Assembly (NCBI GenBank): GCA_015501055.1
Contig: JADNYV010000281.1
Location: 1 to 45,129 of the forward strand
Length of the DNA stretch: 45,129 bases
Direction: 5' to 3'
Origin: Mucidula mucida
Lineage: Eukaryota; Basidiomycota; Agaricomycetes; Agaricales; Physalacriaceae
Made by a program: the position numbers and the translations under genes. The notes beneath the pieces are model-generated. The model was not told the DNA's origin and ran no database searches. It saw only the letters and a list, made by a program, of their open reading frames with translations. Of this stretch, positions 20,111-31,268 are shown one piece after another (positions within the stretch are counted from its first letter, which is position 1; the number at the start of each line of letters is the position of its first letter).

Positions 20111-22617
20111 GATATCAGGAATGACGTCGAAAGAGACGTCCACTATGGGATAAATTCCAACCTGTAACAAAAAACAACAAAATCATCAGTCGGATCACAC
20201 AAGTGCTCGTGCATACCGACCAGCACCTCGGAAAATGAATCCTCAAGACTCGACAACGGCCGAGCGTGAAGATCGTCCACATCCCCCCATGACAGAAATT
20301 GCATCGCCATCGTCTCAATCTCATCCTGTGAACCAGTTGCGGGACTCCCTGCGGAATATATATATCAAGATCATCAAGTGTACCCCAAGACGGACAGGAG
20401 AAGCTTCACCAGTGGCATGCCCAATAGGAGTTTCGTACATGATGAACGCGGAAGGACGTGGAATGGCGGGCAAACGCACGTCCACATGTGGGAGATATAG
20501 CGTGCGTCACAAAATTGTCTTCTTCCATCTCGTGTGATACTTTCGAAATAATCTCCAGATACTATTGCTAGGTGCAAAGTGTTTGGGCGCGTCCATATCG
20601 AGCGTTACCCATCTCAGCCAGCGCGTGGAGGGTGTCATTTACACACTTTCAAGTCCAGGAGTTGGGAATTGCGAATCGTATCTCGAGACGTCAGACTAAA
20701 ACGACATATCTACGGGTCTATGCTTAGTTCAATGACAACCGAGAACGACAAGACCGCTTACTGCTACAATCAGGCTGAAGCCTTACGCGTGCGTGAGGTA
20801 CGTGGCAACCAAGCTGGCTGGAATACGTTTGAAACCACTGGATACACAGATCTATGGAATTGTGCGCGCCTGGCAGATACGGAGAAAACAGCTTGTTGTA
20901 GAAAACGTTTCGACCGAGGACTGAAGGAAGAATAGATGTAATGTGGCGCAAATATGCACTTCAACGAATAGCCTTCGTCAAATTTGGTCCATAATACTCG
21001 CGGAAGTGAATGCTGGGATATTGTCTGGCCTGCGATCGGAACAGCGTTTAGGTGCGTATTAGTCAAAAGCCTGATAGCAAGAATTTATAGTTTAAATTCT
21101 GGGTAGATTTTTAGAAACGTCTGAATGAAGAGAATGGTAACAACTGACAGATGCGTAGGATGGTTTAATTGCGACGGGTTCTGAACGAGAGCCGCTTTCG
21201 ATTGGCAGTGCACAAACCGAGGCAGACATTCCGAACAAACGCCTCTATTAACCTAATAACGTCAACAATTGTATGCTCAAACGAAATTGGACGACGCACC
21301 TGCAACGCTTGTTCTCCTGGATTCCACTCTCAGGCCTACAGCATGAGAGGCCAACAACCCACTTAACCGACACCATTCGAAGCCGGGGGGCAGCCATGAG
21401 GTATCGCCCTCTGCAGTATCGCACCGCCATCGTCGAGTTGGCCACCAAAGATACGAATTGTCCTGTCACGACGCCCCTTTGCTCCCACGCTGCCGAATGT
21501 CGCGCTGCGTACGTCGCCCCCGCCACTGTCTGTGCCGCTCCTAGGCAATCCCGGTCATGTTGCCGCCTATCGCAGCCCACAGCTCGTTGGTGGAGGGAGA
21601 AAGCTAGACCTCGAACTCCACGGTCGACCAAGACATAATCATGACATCAGCTGCGACGATGGCGAGTTGGTACGTATGGGTCCATTGAATAGCGGTATCA
21701 GCGAAATGGTCCTGTGTTCCGTCGTGGTAAGAGATGGTAGGTGGGGGCATGCAGGAGGGATCGACGTCGTCCAGGCCAAGTGCGGTTGTCTGCACGTGAC
21801 GAGAGCAGGACAAATTCGCAGAATTGGCATTGATAGCGAAGGCTCGATTTGATGCGCCATGTACTTCGCACACAGCTGCTGAGTACCAGTTTGTCTTCAG
21901 TTTTGCAGAATCTGAATGCAGGAAGAATCTTCCGACGGAACGCCACACTTCCTAAAAACTTGGCACATGTCCTCTGAAGAGCCTCCTCGGATTCAGAAGT
22001 ATGGACACGATCAATTGACCCGATCTTCCAGGTAAGCCCTGTGTCTTTAAAAATCGCCTCAACCAGTACCGCACTCGTTCGCGCGTCCTTTTCGGTCTCA
22101 AGGGCTCTAGAAACCGGACGCTAGCAGGTGTTCTCCAATAACAAACGAGGTAGTATTTTCTAACAATTTCTTAATGACAAAAGCAAGTTGGAATGTAACG
22201 ATAAGAATATCCTCTTCCCCGCGCATGAAGGAAGGCGTCCAAACTACTGCGATACTTATTCGGGCCATCACGGAAAAGAGGCCATGGCAGTCAAACTAAG
22301 AATATGTCGATTGCTGTTGTTTGGGAAATGTTTTTTGAATATACTACTTACCCCCATGGTCCATGCACCACTCTACATCAAAAATAGCAGGAATGGTAGA
22401 CTCTGAAGACTTCATGCATGAAGTTCGACGACGCTTCTCCAAGATCGTGTAGTCCTAAATGGTGGCATTGGCTCAGCGTACTATACGAAACATGATCCAC
22501 AAACGCGCTCGACACTCTTTTTCAATCAAACGTTATTCTTTCCAAACAGATAAGCACTACACATAGTATGAGGCACAGAGGAGTACTACAAGACATCGTA
22601 CTGCAATCTAGTAAGGA
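20111..22617. other. 2.5 kb without recognisable gene
   Basis: Many frames of 60-127 codons overlap on both strands at 20235-21950, with none dominant and no motif. This could be decayed gene sequence or intron-rich genes I cannot read. Confidence 0.3.
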
Positions 22618-24264
22618 TCACTCGTGATAACGCCACACTCCAATTTTACCTTCCGGCTCATCTCCACAAAAACATCCGGCCAATGACATCTCATCTCGAT
22701 GTAAACCTGTCGCGGAAGATGCACCGTTTGTAGGAAATTTGAATCCGATTTGGATCTTGGAGTAGAAACCGCGACACCGCCAGTCGTAGCTAGACTGTTG
22801 GTGCGCAGGATCTGCCTCTTTTATTGCATCTCTCGGCAGGCGCGATTGTAGCATGTCGACGATTGGCTTGATATCATTATCTGGGGGCCCAGCACATTTG
22901 CAGTAGCCGATGTCCAAGAAGAGCAGATACGGAAGTCGAACGGAGCTTCCGTGGGAGACGTTGAGGCCATTAACGAATTTGACCGGCATTGCAAGATCGT
23001 AAATGCGCAACCATTCGACTCGGTGAGTAAGCGCAAGGAAGTCCAAGAGATGCTCGGTGTTCTCTTCGTGCGCATTCATGTCGCAAGAAATGTCCAATTT
23101 GGTGAGATTGCCAAGCGGCGACGTCGATGTCATTGTCGGGAAAAGGGTAACGTCACTATCTGGAAATTCGAGGATCAGGTCGACTAGAGAAGGAATCTGC
23201 AATGCGGCCAAAAAGTCTTTGCCGCCTCCTGTCGCATTGTTACGCTCAAATATGGTGAGGCGGCGAAGCTTCGGAAGCGCGATGATGTCTGTATCGGACC
23301 CATAGTCATTGACAAGAACACTAAGGTCTTCCAGATTCGTCATCATCCGCAAATATCTTAGAACGCCTGCATCGAAAGCCGGGAAATCCCTAACGGAGGT
23401 GAGTTGAGACCAACCGACTGCGGCAGTCTCTAATGTCTTCCAGGAATCTTCCGAAAGTACTTCCAGCTCCCGAAGGACAGGTGCGTTCAATGGTTTATAG
23501 GCACCAAGATCCGAGTCCGGGTGGTTCCACCGATAGCTCAACACAACTAGTCTTTGGAGGTGGGAGAAGACTTTTTCGAAAAGACACTGCAAGGACGACC
23601 GCGGAACGCTCACGTGCAGAAATCTGCAATGAGGGATGCCTTTTTCGACAACTGTGAGCCAGTGCTTTGAAATAGGATCTATGCTGCCGAGGTAAATGGC
23701 CATAGGCAGGCCCCTGGACCGCTCAATAAAGAGACTCGCTCTGTACGCGTACAAGAGATCGACTTTGGATCTAGCAGGCGTGTCGAAATGAATCAACAGT
23801 TCTGTCCACAAGCGCGGCGAATTGATCACAAGCTCTCTCCAGCGGTGACAGACTCGCGTCAATAACCAAGGTGCTTGTCGAGGCTGAAGCGCGTCGGTGT
23901 CTGAGGGGCTCTCAACCCTCGGTATGCAATGGCTAAAGATCTCCAGCAACAGCTCGCTGGGGATGGAACGCATGGGATGGAGGGGTGACTTTGCTTCTTT
24001 CAGGTGCGACTGCGCTTGTTCCCTTGCCGAGATAAGGTTATCCAACAACTCCTTTGCCTGGGCAATCTTTGCGTCGAGATCTTGAAGCGCAGCGTTTATT
24101 CTAGCTATGTCCGAGCGAAGAACGGGGAGTTCGACGTCAAGGGGAGGATGTTTCTTATGAGGTAGTTCTTCTACGCGTGCTGTATGCGTCTGCCGGGGTG
24201 CAGAAGACTGAAGGAAAAGAATGGCACAGTTGGTGCAGCAGACTAAGTTTGAATTCTCCGCCGT
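22618..24264 (-). CDS. F-box protein with N-terminal coiled coil
   Basis: A long uninterrupted frame encodes a probable SCF ubiquitin-ligase substrate adaptor. The open frame extends upstream of the first Met at 24048 to an acceptor-like CAG at 24265. The upstream part reads LVCCTNCAILFL, then a coiled coil (LRSDIARINAALQDLDAKIA, QAKELLDNLISAREQAQ). It continues into the F-box (LHPMRSIPSELLLEIFSHCI, VCHRWRELVINSPRLWTELL). The remaining 350 residues are LRR-like (ELEVLSEDSW, LPKLRRLTIFERN, LTKLDISCDMN) and end GKIGVWRYHE. This coil-F-box order is typical of agaric genomes. The first exon with the true start lies upstream (24265-24600) and was not resolved. It is divergent from RIT1. Confidence 0.8.
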   Translation of the reverse strand, partial: TAENSNLVCCTNCAILFLQSSAPRQTHTARVEELPHKKHPPLDVELPVLRSDIARINAALQDLDAKIAQAKELLDNLISAREQAQSHLKEAKSPLHPMRSIPSELLLEIFSHCIPRVESPSDTDALQPRQAPWLLTRVCHRWRELVINSPRLWTELLIHFDTPARSKVDLLYAYRASLFIERSRGLPMAIYLGSIDPISKHWLTVVEKGIPHCRFLHVSVPRSSLQCLFEKVFSHLQRLVVLSYRWNHPDSDLGAYKPLNAPVLRELEVLSEDSWKTLETAAVGWSQLTSVRDFPAFDAGVLRYLRMMTNLEDLSVLVNDYGSDTDIIALPKLRRLTIFERNNATGGGKDFLAALQIPSLVDLILEFPDSDVTLFPTMTSTSPLGNLTKLDISCDMNAHEENTEHLLDFLALTHRVEWLRIYDLAMPVKFVNGLNVSHGSSVRLPYLLFLDIGYCKCAGPPDNDIKPIVDMLQSRLPRDAIKEADPAHQQSSYDWRCRGFYSKIQIGFKFPTNGASSATGLHRDEMSLAGCFCGDEPEGKIGVWRYHE

Positions 24265-24718
24265 CTGCGTGAAGGGTGGACTTCAGCGAATCTAACCACT
24301 AGAAGAAGTGGTCGGGTTACCTGGAGAGCCAGATATAAGATGAGAAAAAAACTCAGGTAAAGGTGAATCAAAGCCGCTAGATGAGACCGGAGGTTAGTTT
24401 GAACTTTCGCAATAAGACTGTTTCGACACCAGCTCAAGCTTGAATATTCGTAGAGCCCGCAGAAGTTATGCGTTATTTGACCGTAGATAAAGAATTGCTG
24501 ATTTGATTGACGGAGAACTTGAGTCTTAGACTCTATTAAGGCGGCAGCGATAGATGAAGGCAGGAGACAAGTGATCGGGTGTTCCAATTTGGGCGATCCG
24601 ACGCTCTCTACCTCCTGCTCCCGACTACTTACCCACCATTGTTGAGCTCTTTGGTAATGGCTTTCAAGGTCATTCTATCCTTTTTCTCTGATGATTTCAG
24701 GCATCGTATCTGATCCTC

Positions 24719-26501
24719 ATGGTCAACCACCTTTTTGGAAACGACGAGGACGCGATCACTTTCGATGAAGACGTCTTTTCCAACAACGATGGCTTTTCGT
24801 CAACAGGAAATATAAGCGCAGCTACTCGTGATGCACTGGCAGATATTCGAAGGGAGGCCTCTGACATTTACAACCGCCTGCATTCCATCGCAGAGGACAC
24901 CATTTTTGTTGAAATTGTAGCCAAAGCATATCCGCATCTGCCTTTACTACGTGCGTTTCTGGACCATTGGCTTTTTATTTGTCTGACAATCTTCAGCCAA
25001 TTTACGCTGTGGTGCATGGTACACCAACCCGGATATTGTTAGTCAAGCATTCAGCCCAACTCCTCGCCTCTCATCCGCAATAGTCCACCGCGGTTCCAGC
25101 GTACTTTAAATCCACGGACGGTCATTTCTCAAATTGGAGTTTTAATCTACGACGACCGAATCGCCATCTTCTGCCACTAATTGCCGACCGCAATGGGTGG
25201 GTTCTTTTATCGGCGTCGTTCGCGTAGGATTTACTTGGTCAGATAGCATCGTTTTAGTCGACTCTACGAGGGCAGGCAAAAAAGTTCCGGACGCCCTCAG
25301 CAAGACCGTGCCCATTTGGTGCGCTGTGGTTAATCGGGCTATCAGGATTCGATACCCCGAGAAGAAGGCTATTGGCTGGGACGACAAGCTATATACACCA
25401 CCGGCGTCAGTAAGTGCCCAGGAGCACTCCCAGATTGCATCTCGAATAGACAAGTGGGCTGATGAACTGTCAGTGCGTATTGCTTCAATCAGTTCGTTGC
25501 CAAAATTGAACGTTTGAAACAGAATTCATCGTACAATCTTCCAAATCTGGTACATCCCCTACGCCCCCTCTGGATTACACCTACGACTTCAAACTTTCCC
25601 GATATCGACAACATGGCGTATCTCCCGATTGTCTGCGTTTCCGCCTCCAAGCAGATATCGGAAGGAATAGAGCGCCGCTCGAGCGGGTTCTCATATATAC
25701 AAGGATCTGCCGACGATCACGAAGCATGGGGAATGGTAAGTGTCATTCACTCGTTCTAACGTATCTCAAGCGACCTCGCAGGGCTTGACACCGGATCTGT
25801 TCTGGCGCTTCCATGGCAAACTCTTGAATACGCGTCGCAGTCGGCTACCTGACCTCATCTCCACGCTGGTCACGACTTCGGCCGCGTGTCTCGGTCGTCA
25901 AGCCACTTCGATTTCCAAAGCAGGGGGGCGACTTTTGTTATGCGCCAATGCCGATATCGCAGACCAGGACTTCACTTGCGCCCATCTCATCGTCACTACC
26001 TCCGATGCTGAGAGCACACCACTCCAACCGACCCTTGTCCTCCAAACCCAAGCTGGCAAGAAAGGTCAACACCACTTCCTTTCGACCATTCTTCCCGAGT
26101 CAGTCGCGTTTATACGAAAGTGTCTATGCAAGGACCAGCGCGTCTGCATCTCATGCGACAGCGGCAACGATATCGCGGCGGGAATCGCGCTAGTTGCACT
26201 GCAGCTCTTTTTTGATGAGAATGGTGTCTACTGTGGGGAGAAGAAGGGGAGCATGATAAATAAGCAGACTCTTCAAACGCGCCTGGAGTGGATTATTTCG
26301 GATCGTCCGGAGGTTAATCCGTCGAGGAGCACGTTGAAGCGCGTCAACGAGTTTTTGCTCACTCCGCAAAGAGGGCCCGAAAGAGTTGACGCGTATAACA
26401 GAGTGCAGGTTTGTCATTCCTTTGCCAATGTTATCCGAGATTTTACCAGTCGGTTTCTAGATTCCGTAGGTGGAAAACTATTGGGCACCGGGGGCTTTTG
26501 A
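24719..26501 (+). CDS. RIT1: Initiator tRNA phosphoribosyl transferase
   Basis: Rit1 adds a 2'-O-ribosyl phosphate to A64 of initiator tRNA-Met, excluding it from elongation. Conserved blocks appear in order: REASDIYNRLHSIAEDTIFV, NLRCGAWYTNPDI, AYFKSTDGHFSNWSFNLRRP, HLLPLIADRNG, IVLVDSTRAGKKVPDALSKT, PIWCAVVNRAI, then SGFSYIQGSADDHEAWGM and GLTPDLFWRFHG. The C-terminal phosphatase-like domain follows, with VCISCDSGNDIAAGIAL near 26140-26190. Introns were placed by phase: about 24953-24996, after PDI, after DRNG (donor GTGGGT, acceptor CAGATAG), at DEL-S, and at 25736-25782. No lesion was found. ATG 24719 adds about 36 acidic residues before the conserved start, so the true start could be internal or upstream. 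Confidence 0.9.
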
Positions 26502-26869
26502 TTCACGTCGTTATACCGCCTTGCTTGTAGATACTTAATTCATCTGTCGCTATGCAAGCAGGGTGCTGTCTGTACCGGCGTTCATTCCAACGGTCACCCG
26601 CGACTTCAAGACAGTCGCCGGCTGGAAGCGTGCTAAGGCGTTGAAGCGAGACAGCCTCATTAGTATGCGTACTTTTATATCTGGTATGCTTTTTGATCAA
26701 ACATGTTAGGTCATATGGCTCTGCAGTACTATTATAGATACATGCTGCTAGGAAGCATGTTCAGTCTTTGATACATTGCCAGTCTCCCTGAGGAGCCTCA
26801 AGCGAACACGCTTTGAGTTGGCCGTTTTTGTTCGCCTCACAGAGCCTTCCATTACCAGAAATAGATCCG
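26502..26869. other. Intergenic, RIT1 to aspartic protease
   Basis: No gene recognised. It contains the presumed protease promoter. Confidence 0.35.
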
Positions 26870-28681
26870 ATGAAAACAATTCACGCCACGAAGTTCTATT
26901 TATACGCGCTTCTTCTACTTTTGGATTCTGTGTGCGCAGAAATATACACATGCCCAAACACCGTGAACGTATAAGAAGGGCGCGATGAACACTTTCTGTG
27001 TTCAACATGTCTTCTCACCTCGTTCTCACCTCGTACCCAGTCAATGCGCGTCTGCACCCGACTATCGGACACGCCAGAGATATTCTCAAGCGCGATATGG
27101 AGCGCGCCAGGCGAGTTGTTGCCGGCTCGCATCCGCACGGCCCGCTCGTCGTTCAGGAAGCCGTTATGCAGCCAAAGTCGTCGGATGGGACGTCCAATGT
27201 CGACGTGACGAATGCCAGTACGTTCGCCGCATATATGCTGGGACCATTGACAGTTTCGGCGCCTAGCGGTCACCTACGTTATGGGAGTCGAAATTGGCGA
27301 GAGCGCCCAGACCTTCAAGCTGCTCATTGACACTGGAAGCTCCAACACTTGGATTGGCGCTCACAAAAAATATTCGCCATCGTCGTCTTCTCACGAGTAG
27401 GTTTCACTTGTTGTTATCTACTCCCGCCTGACTCACTTTGCAGTACTCGCAATCCTTTTGTGTGTTGAACGTCGTAGATTTTGTTCCTCTCTTACTCTGT
27501 CTCCAGGAAGTCAGCTATGGATCCGGCATGTGCTCTGGTTCAGAATGTAAGTCCGCGTTGTCTGCATATTGTATTCTAACGCGACTCTCTCTAGTTATCG
27601 ATACCTGCAAGCTAGGCGACAAGCTCGTTATCGAGAAGCAGTCCATCGGTGTCGCAAAGCACACGCGAGGCTTTGACGACGGGATTGACGGAATTCTTGG
27701 GTATGATCGTTCTACGTGTCCTCCATCTTGCTTGATGTTTCTAGTATTGGGCCCGTTGATCTCACGTCAGGTAAAAGCAGTCTTTCCAATACTTTCCTCG
27801 ACTCTGATTTATTCTAGGAACCGTTGGACGCACCTCATCGGTTCCCACTGTGACCGACAACCTTTGCAAACAAGGCACGATCAAGGTCGAATCCATTGGA
27901 TGCTACTATGCTCCCACCGACTCGGACAAGGATCTCGGTGCAGGAGAACTGACTTTTGGTGGTTCCGACCCGTCCAAGTAGGGCTCTGATTAACTCTCCA
28001 TTCTTTGATATTGAAGATGACTAGGTTCACTGGCGAAATGACATATGTCCCCATCACCAAGACCAGCCCCGCCTCAAAGTACTGGGGTGTCGACCAGGAG
28101 ATTTGCTACGGCTCCGACACCATCATGAACAAGTCCGCCGGTATCGTAGACACTGGCACCACCCTCGTCCTCCTCCCTTCCGACGCTTTTGAAAAGTACC
28201 AAGAGGCGACAGGCGCAAAGATGGACAGGCAAGGCGACTCGATACAACGTTACAGTACGCTTACAATTCAACAGGGCGACCGGTCTTCTCTGCGTCACTG
28301 AGGAGCAGTACCACAACATGAAGAGCCTCAACTTCAAGATTGGCGATGCAAGTCTTTGCCATTCCAACGGGACATCTACTGACTGTTTCGACAGACGACG
28401 ATGGAGATGACCAACAACGCGCAAATTTGGCCCCGAAATATGAACCAGATGCTCGGCGGTGACTCTGATAAGATCTACCTCGTCTGCGCAGACATTGGCA
28501 GCATTGGTGGTCAAGGTCTCGATTTCATCAGTTTGTCTCTCTCACTTCCACTGCGGAATACAAAACTCATGTTATTACAGACGGTTTCGCCTTCCTTCAA
28601 CGATGCTACACCGAATACGACACCACCAATGCGCGCATCGGCTTTGCCTGCACCGCTCACACCATGGACGAATCCAACTAA
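26870..28681 (+). CDS. Secreted A1 aspartic protease (polyporopepsin-like)
   Basis: Pepsin-family proteases are bilobed, acid-active secreted enzymes. A signal-peptide-like start lies at 26870 (MKTIHATKFYLYALLLLLDS). It must be spliced to the propeptide region beginning near 27040-27090 (RLHPTIGHARDILKRDMERA); a plain start at 27007 is the alternative. Catalytic motifs are LLIDTGSSNTWIGA (about 27330) and GIVDTGTTLVLL (about 28145). The flap-region text is VSYGSGMCSGSEF, and the tail is FLQRCYTEYDTTNARIGFAC. About ten introns were placed, all phase-consistent. Two start with GC (28229 and 28348). TAA is at 28679-28681. No lesions were seen. It is convergent with the MDR gene, 59 bp apart. Confidence 0.88.
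28229..28274 (+). other. GC-AG intron in aspartic protease
   Basis: Donor AG|GCAAGG, acceptor CAACAG. Removal joins KMDR to ATGLLCVTEEQ in phase, matching the conserved ATG(G)LL region of polyporopepsins. Confidence 0.75.
28348..28394 (+). other. GC-AG intron in aspartic protease
   Basis: Donor |GCAAGT, acceptor TTCGACAG. Removal joins FKIGD to TTMEMTNNAQIWPRN in phase. No GT donor does so. Confidence 0.7.
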
Positions 28682-28740
28682 TTTCATTTGTATCGCATTG
28701 TCGGCTTGTACTTCTAGCATAACAATGGAACTCGTACGAA

Positions 28741-30167
28741 CTAATTCTCCGACACCTTGATGACAACTTTACCAACGTGAGCCTGCGATTCTAAATGCGC
28801 GTACGCGTCGATGGCCTGGTCAAAAGGAAAGACCTTGTCAATCACTGGCCGCGTCGTCTCGGGATTAGCTGACATTAGCTTGAGCATATCTTGGAACCTA
28901 CACCAATTCAGCCTCACATGCACGGTAAATATACGAAAGACTCACTGCGTGATCGAGCCGCAAAAAATACCCCGCAGATTTGAGTATTTGTAAATTGTAC
29001 GTCCCAAGACACTTGCCAAGGCGGTGTCACTGTAAGGACCAGCAGGTTAATATAGGGTAGATCATCGGACGAAAGAAAGACCTTTGCGAGAACACCGATA
29101 AGGTTTATCCATCCACCAAAGTCAACCGAGTTCAGGGATTTCTCCAGTGTGCCCATTCGACCAACCTGTGTATACAGTCAATCGGAAGACACTGAAATAC
29201 GAGAGCTTACCTCCAAAACGTGATTCACACCGCGTCCATCAGTAAGCTTCAAGACCTCCTCGTCCCATGCTGGTGTCTTGTTATGTTAATGAGATGCGTC
29301 GCGCCGAGCTTCTTCGCAATCTCAAGCTTTGCATCGGACGACGAGGGAACAATATCGGTAGCTCCCGACGCGACGGCAAATTGTAATCCAAACCTAATAC
29401 CAGAGGTGTAAGTCGGCATCCACAAGAGACGATTCAACGCACATCGACACACCGCCTGTCCCGAGAATCAGGACAGTAGTATCACCCGCTTTCAATGGCA
29501 CTGGTCCCATTATATGCGGTGACGGCTGCACAACTAATGCAACTTAGAGAACAATACGAGGGAAGGACGACAGACGCACGGTAACGTTGATGCTTCTTCG
29601 TAAGAGAGATGTTCTGGGATCGCCACGAGCGACTGGTATAGACTCTGCGTTAGTAAACCAGACATGCCGGGAGGACATAGCCTACATGGGCGGGGAACGC
29701 GCGATACTGCGTTAGAACCCCTTGCGTCGTGCCTCCAAGAGTCGTTAGTCGGATTTTCGCAGACAGCTTTCCATGGAAATGGTCCAATACGAGGTTAGCG
29801 CAGACGCGATCGCCAACTTTCCACTTTGTAACAAGGTCACCAACGGCCAGGATTTCACCCGCCATGTCTGAGCATGGCATGAGGTCGTCTGGGATCCTAC
29901 AGAACCGTCGGTTGGTGAAATATAACGGTGATGTTGGGCGAAATACGAACTTCAAGATAGTGGGGTAGGTTCCATTTGCGAGCATTAAATCTCGGTACTA
30001 AGTGACACATTTATAAGATGGAAGACACAAGGCTTGTGGCGTACCTGCAAAGAAACGGCGTGTGTTTTGACCAAAACCTCATTCGCCTTTAGAGTGGGGA
30101 TAGAGGATTCTTTGAGTCTAGATTTGTGAAGGAGCCGCGCTAAATCGACTTCGTGAACTTGGAGCAT
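28741..30167 (-). CDS. MDR-family alcohol dehydrogenase-like oxidoreductase, two frame breaks
   Basis: Medium-chain dehydrogenase/reductases use NAD(P)H to reduce or oxidise alcohols, quinones or enones. Exon 1 (30167) gives MLQVHEVDLARLL and NEVLVKTHAVSLQ. Then follow YRDLMLANGTYP, IPDDLMPCSDMAGEILAVGD, KWKVGDRVCANLV, the Rossmann segment LKAGDTTVLILGTGGVSM, FGLQFAVASGATDIVPSSSD, KLGATHLIN, GRGVNHVLEVG, and the tail FPFDQAIDAYAHLESQAHVG. Introns fit the GT-AG rule. Two positions cannot be read in one frame: near 29510 between AAVTAYN and GPVPLKAGD, and near 29285 between LIN and KTPAWDEEVL (one base short). The gene may be inactive or the sequence may carry indels. Substrate unknown. Confidence 0.75.
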
Positions 30168-30514
30168 TAAGCTAGCTGATCAGAGAGTGCGGATGGATAA
30201 ATGAATAAACATCGATATCAACACTGCGCGTTAAGTATACCTGCGTCCGAGGCACGGGACACGGCGTGCATAGTAAGCAGTGGGAACGACATGCATATAG
30301 ACATCTCCTGCATTCTAATCCGCACATAGGTTGGTAAGTCTCTGACCGGGGACTGTAAGACGATTCGCACGATACTAAAAATAGAGGGGCTTGTGTGGCG
30401 CAGAGGTGTCAGGCCGAAATGCGCGATTATTCCTCGAAATGCAAGATTGTTCTGGTTGAACGTCGAGAAGGAGCCACAGAGGCGGGTCGTCCCAATATGG
30501 GATCCTCCTGTCCC

Positions 30515-30520
30515 TATATA
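30515..30520 (+). promoter_or_regulatory. TATA-like element
   Basis: TATATA about 45 bp upstream of a short ORF at 30560. It faces away from the MDR gene. Confidence 0.35.
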
Positions 30521-30559
30521 GAAGCCGACCCCAGGCCGCACTCACTTTTCTGTACCGTC

Positions 30560-30616
30560 ATGTCCACACTGAATCCATACACATTTCGCTCCGCAAAGCG
30601 CACTGTTGCTTCTTGA
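30560..30616 (+). CDS. 18-codon micro-ORF behind a TATA box
   Basis: ATG to TGA encodes MSTLNPYTFRSAKRTVAS. Spacing from TATATA (45 bp) would suit a transcript start just before it. It may be a leader exon of the peptide gene downstream, a tiny peptide, or chance. Confidence 0.2.
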   Translation: MSTLNPYTFRSAKRTVAS

Positions 30617-30740
30617 CTTCGTCATTTGTCTAACGCGACCTTACATCGGAAGCGCGGTTCTATCGTCACGACTCATTACAACACTTCTTCGATGTGCGGG
30701 GGCTGAGGTAAACGAAAATGACAGCTTGTTCTGCGACTAT

Positions 30741-30746
30741 TATAAA
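30741..30746 (+). promoter_or_regulatory. TATA box of small peptide gene
   Basis: TATAAA 107 bp before the ATG at 30853, with pyrimidine-rich sequence following it. Confidence 0.5.
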
Positions 30747-30852
30747 CTTCCTTGCTCCTGCATCGCTCGAACTCTCATAACATAAAGTGCTCGTGCTCGA
30801 TAATCAGCCTATCGTGCTTTTCTCTGCGATTTTTTATCCCTACCAAGTACTT

Positions 30853-31126
30853 ATGCTTGCCATCCCGCTCAACTTGGTACGTATCTACGACGCCTCAAAT
30901 GTCTGACGCTTTCTATCATATAGAAGAACGACTATTCTCGCTAAGATGTATTCCAAGACTTATGCTCGCACAAAGGCTTACAGTGACTGTTTTTTGATAA
31001 CAGAAAGGATCTTGGATGTCGAGTGATTGGATGATGAGCGATTTTGACGAGTCAACGCGAATTCCTGGAGATTTTACCTTTCCTACTGCATGCTGTGTCG
31101 GCGGCGCGGCTTTCATGACTTCCTAA
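30853..31126 (+). CDS. Candidate precursor of a small ribosomal peptide
   Basis: Exon 1 (30853-30876) gives MLAIPLNL and ends at a consensus donor GTACGT. Exon 2 (31004-31126, acceptor GATAACAG) continues in phase 0 to TAA 31124-31126, giving 48 residues in total. In-frame Met codons at 31016, 31031 and 31034 are alternative starts. The C-terminal 30 residues read MSDFDESTRIP, then GDFTFP, then TACCVGGAAFMTS. A short acidic leader ending Thr-Arg-Ile-Pro, a six-residue segment closed by Pro, and a follower beginning with Cys-Val-Gly recall the MSDIN-type precursors of mushroom cyclic peptides. The follower is shorter and the N-terminal extension is atypical. TATA and poly(A) signals frame the unit. 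Identity is inference; no toxin activity is implied. Confidence 0.45.
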
Positions 31127-31268
31127 TCCAGGCGATGTATGTTCTCCGTTCCTAAGGTACTTGGCGTCCCGCATTCCCGACTGATCCTTATATCTTCGAC
31201 AAGACTGGACTGCCGATCAGGCGCATACACTATCTATGTCTCTGCTGATACGACGCTATGCTCTGAAT

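Noticed and set aside
21248..21948. Overlapping 100-127 codon ORFs on both strands
   Set aside because: No dominant frame and no motif; splice sites did not link them.
24243..24587. 114-codon - strand ORF upstream of the F-box gene
   Set aside because: Possibly contains the first exon, but its own frame does not match the F-box frame, and its hydrophobic stretch is unlike such proteins.
30900..30997. MSDAFYHIEERL... frame inside the peptide-gene intron
   Set aside because: It also begins MSD, but has no Pro-delimited segment or Cys-Val-Gly follower, and the GTACGT donor splices it out.
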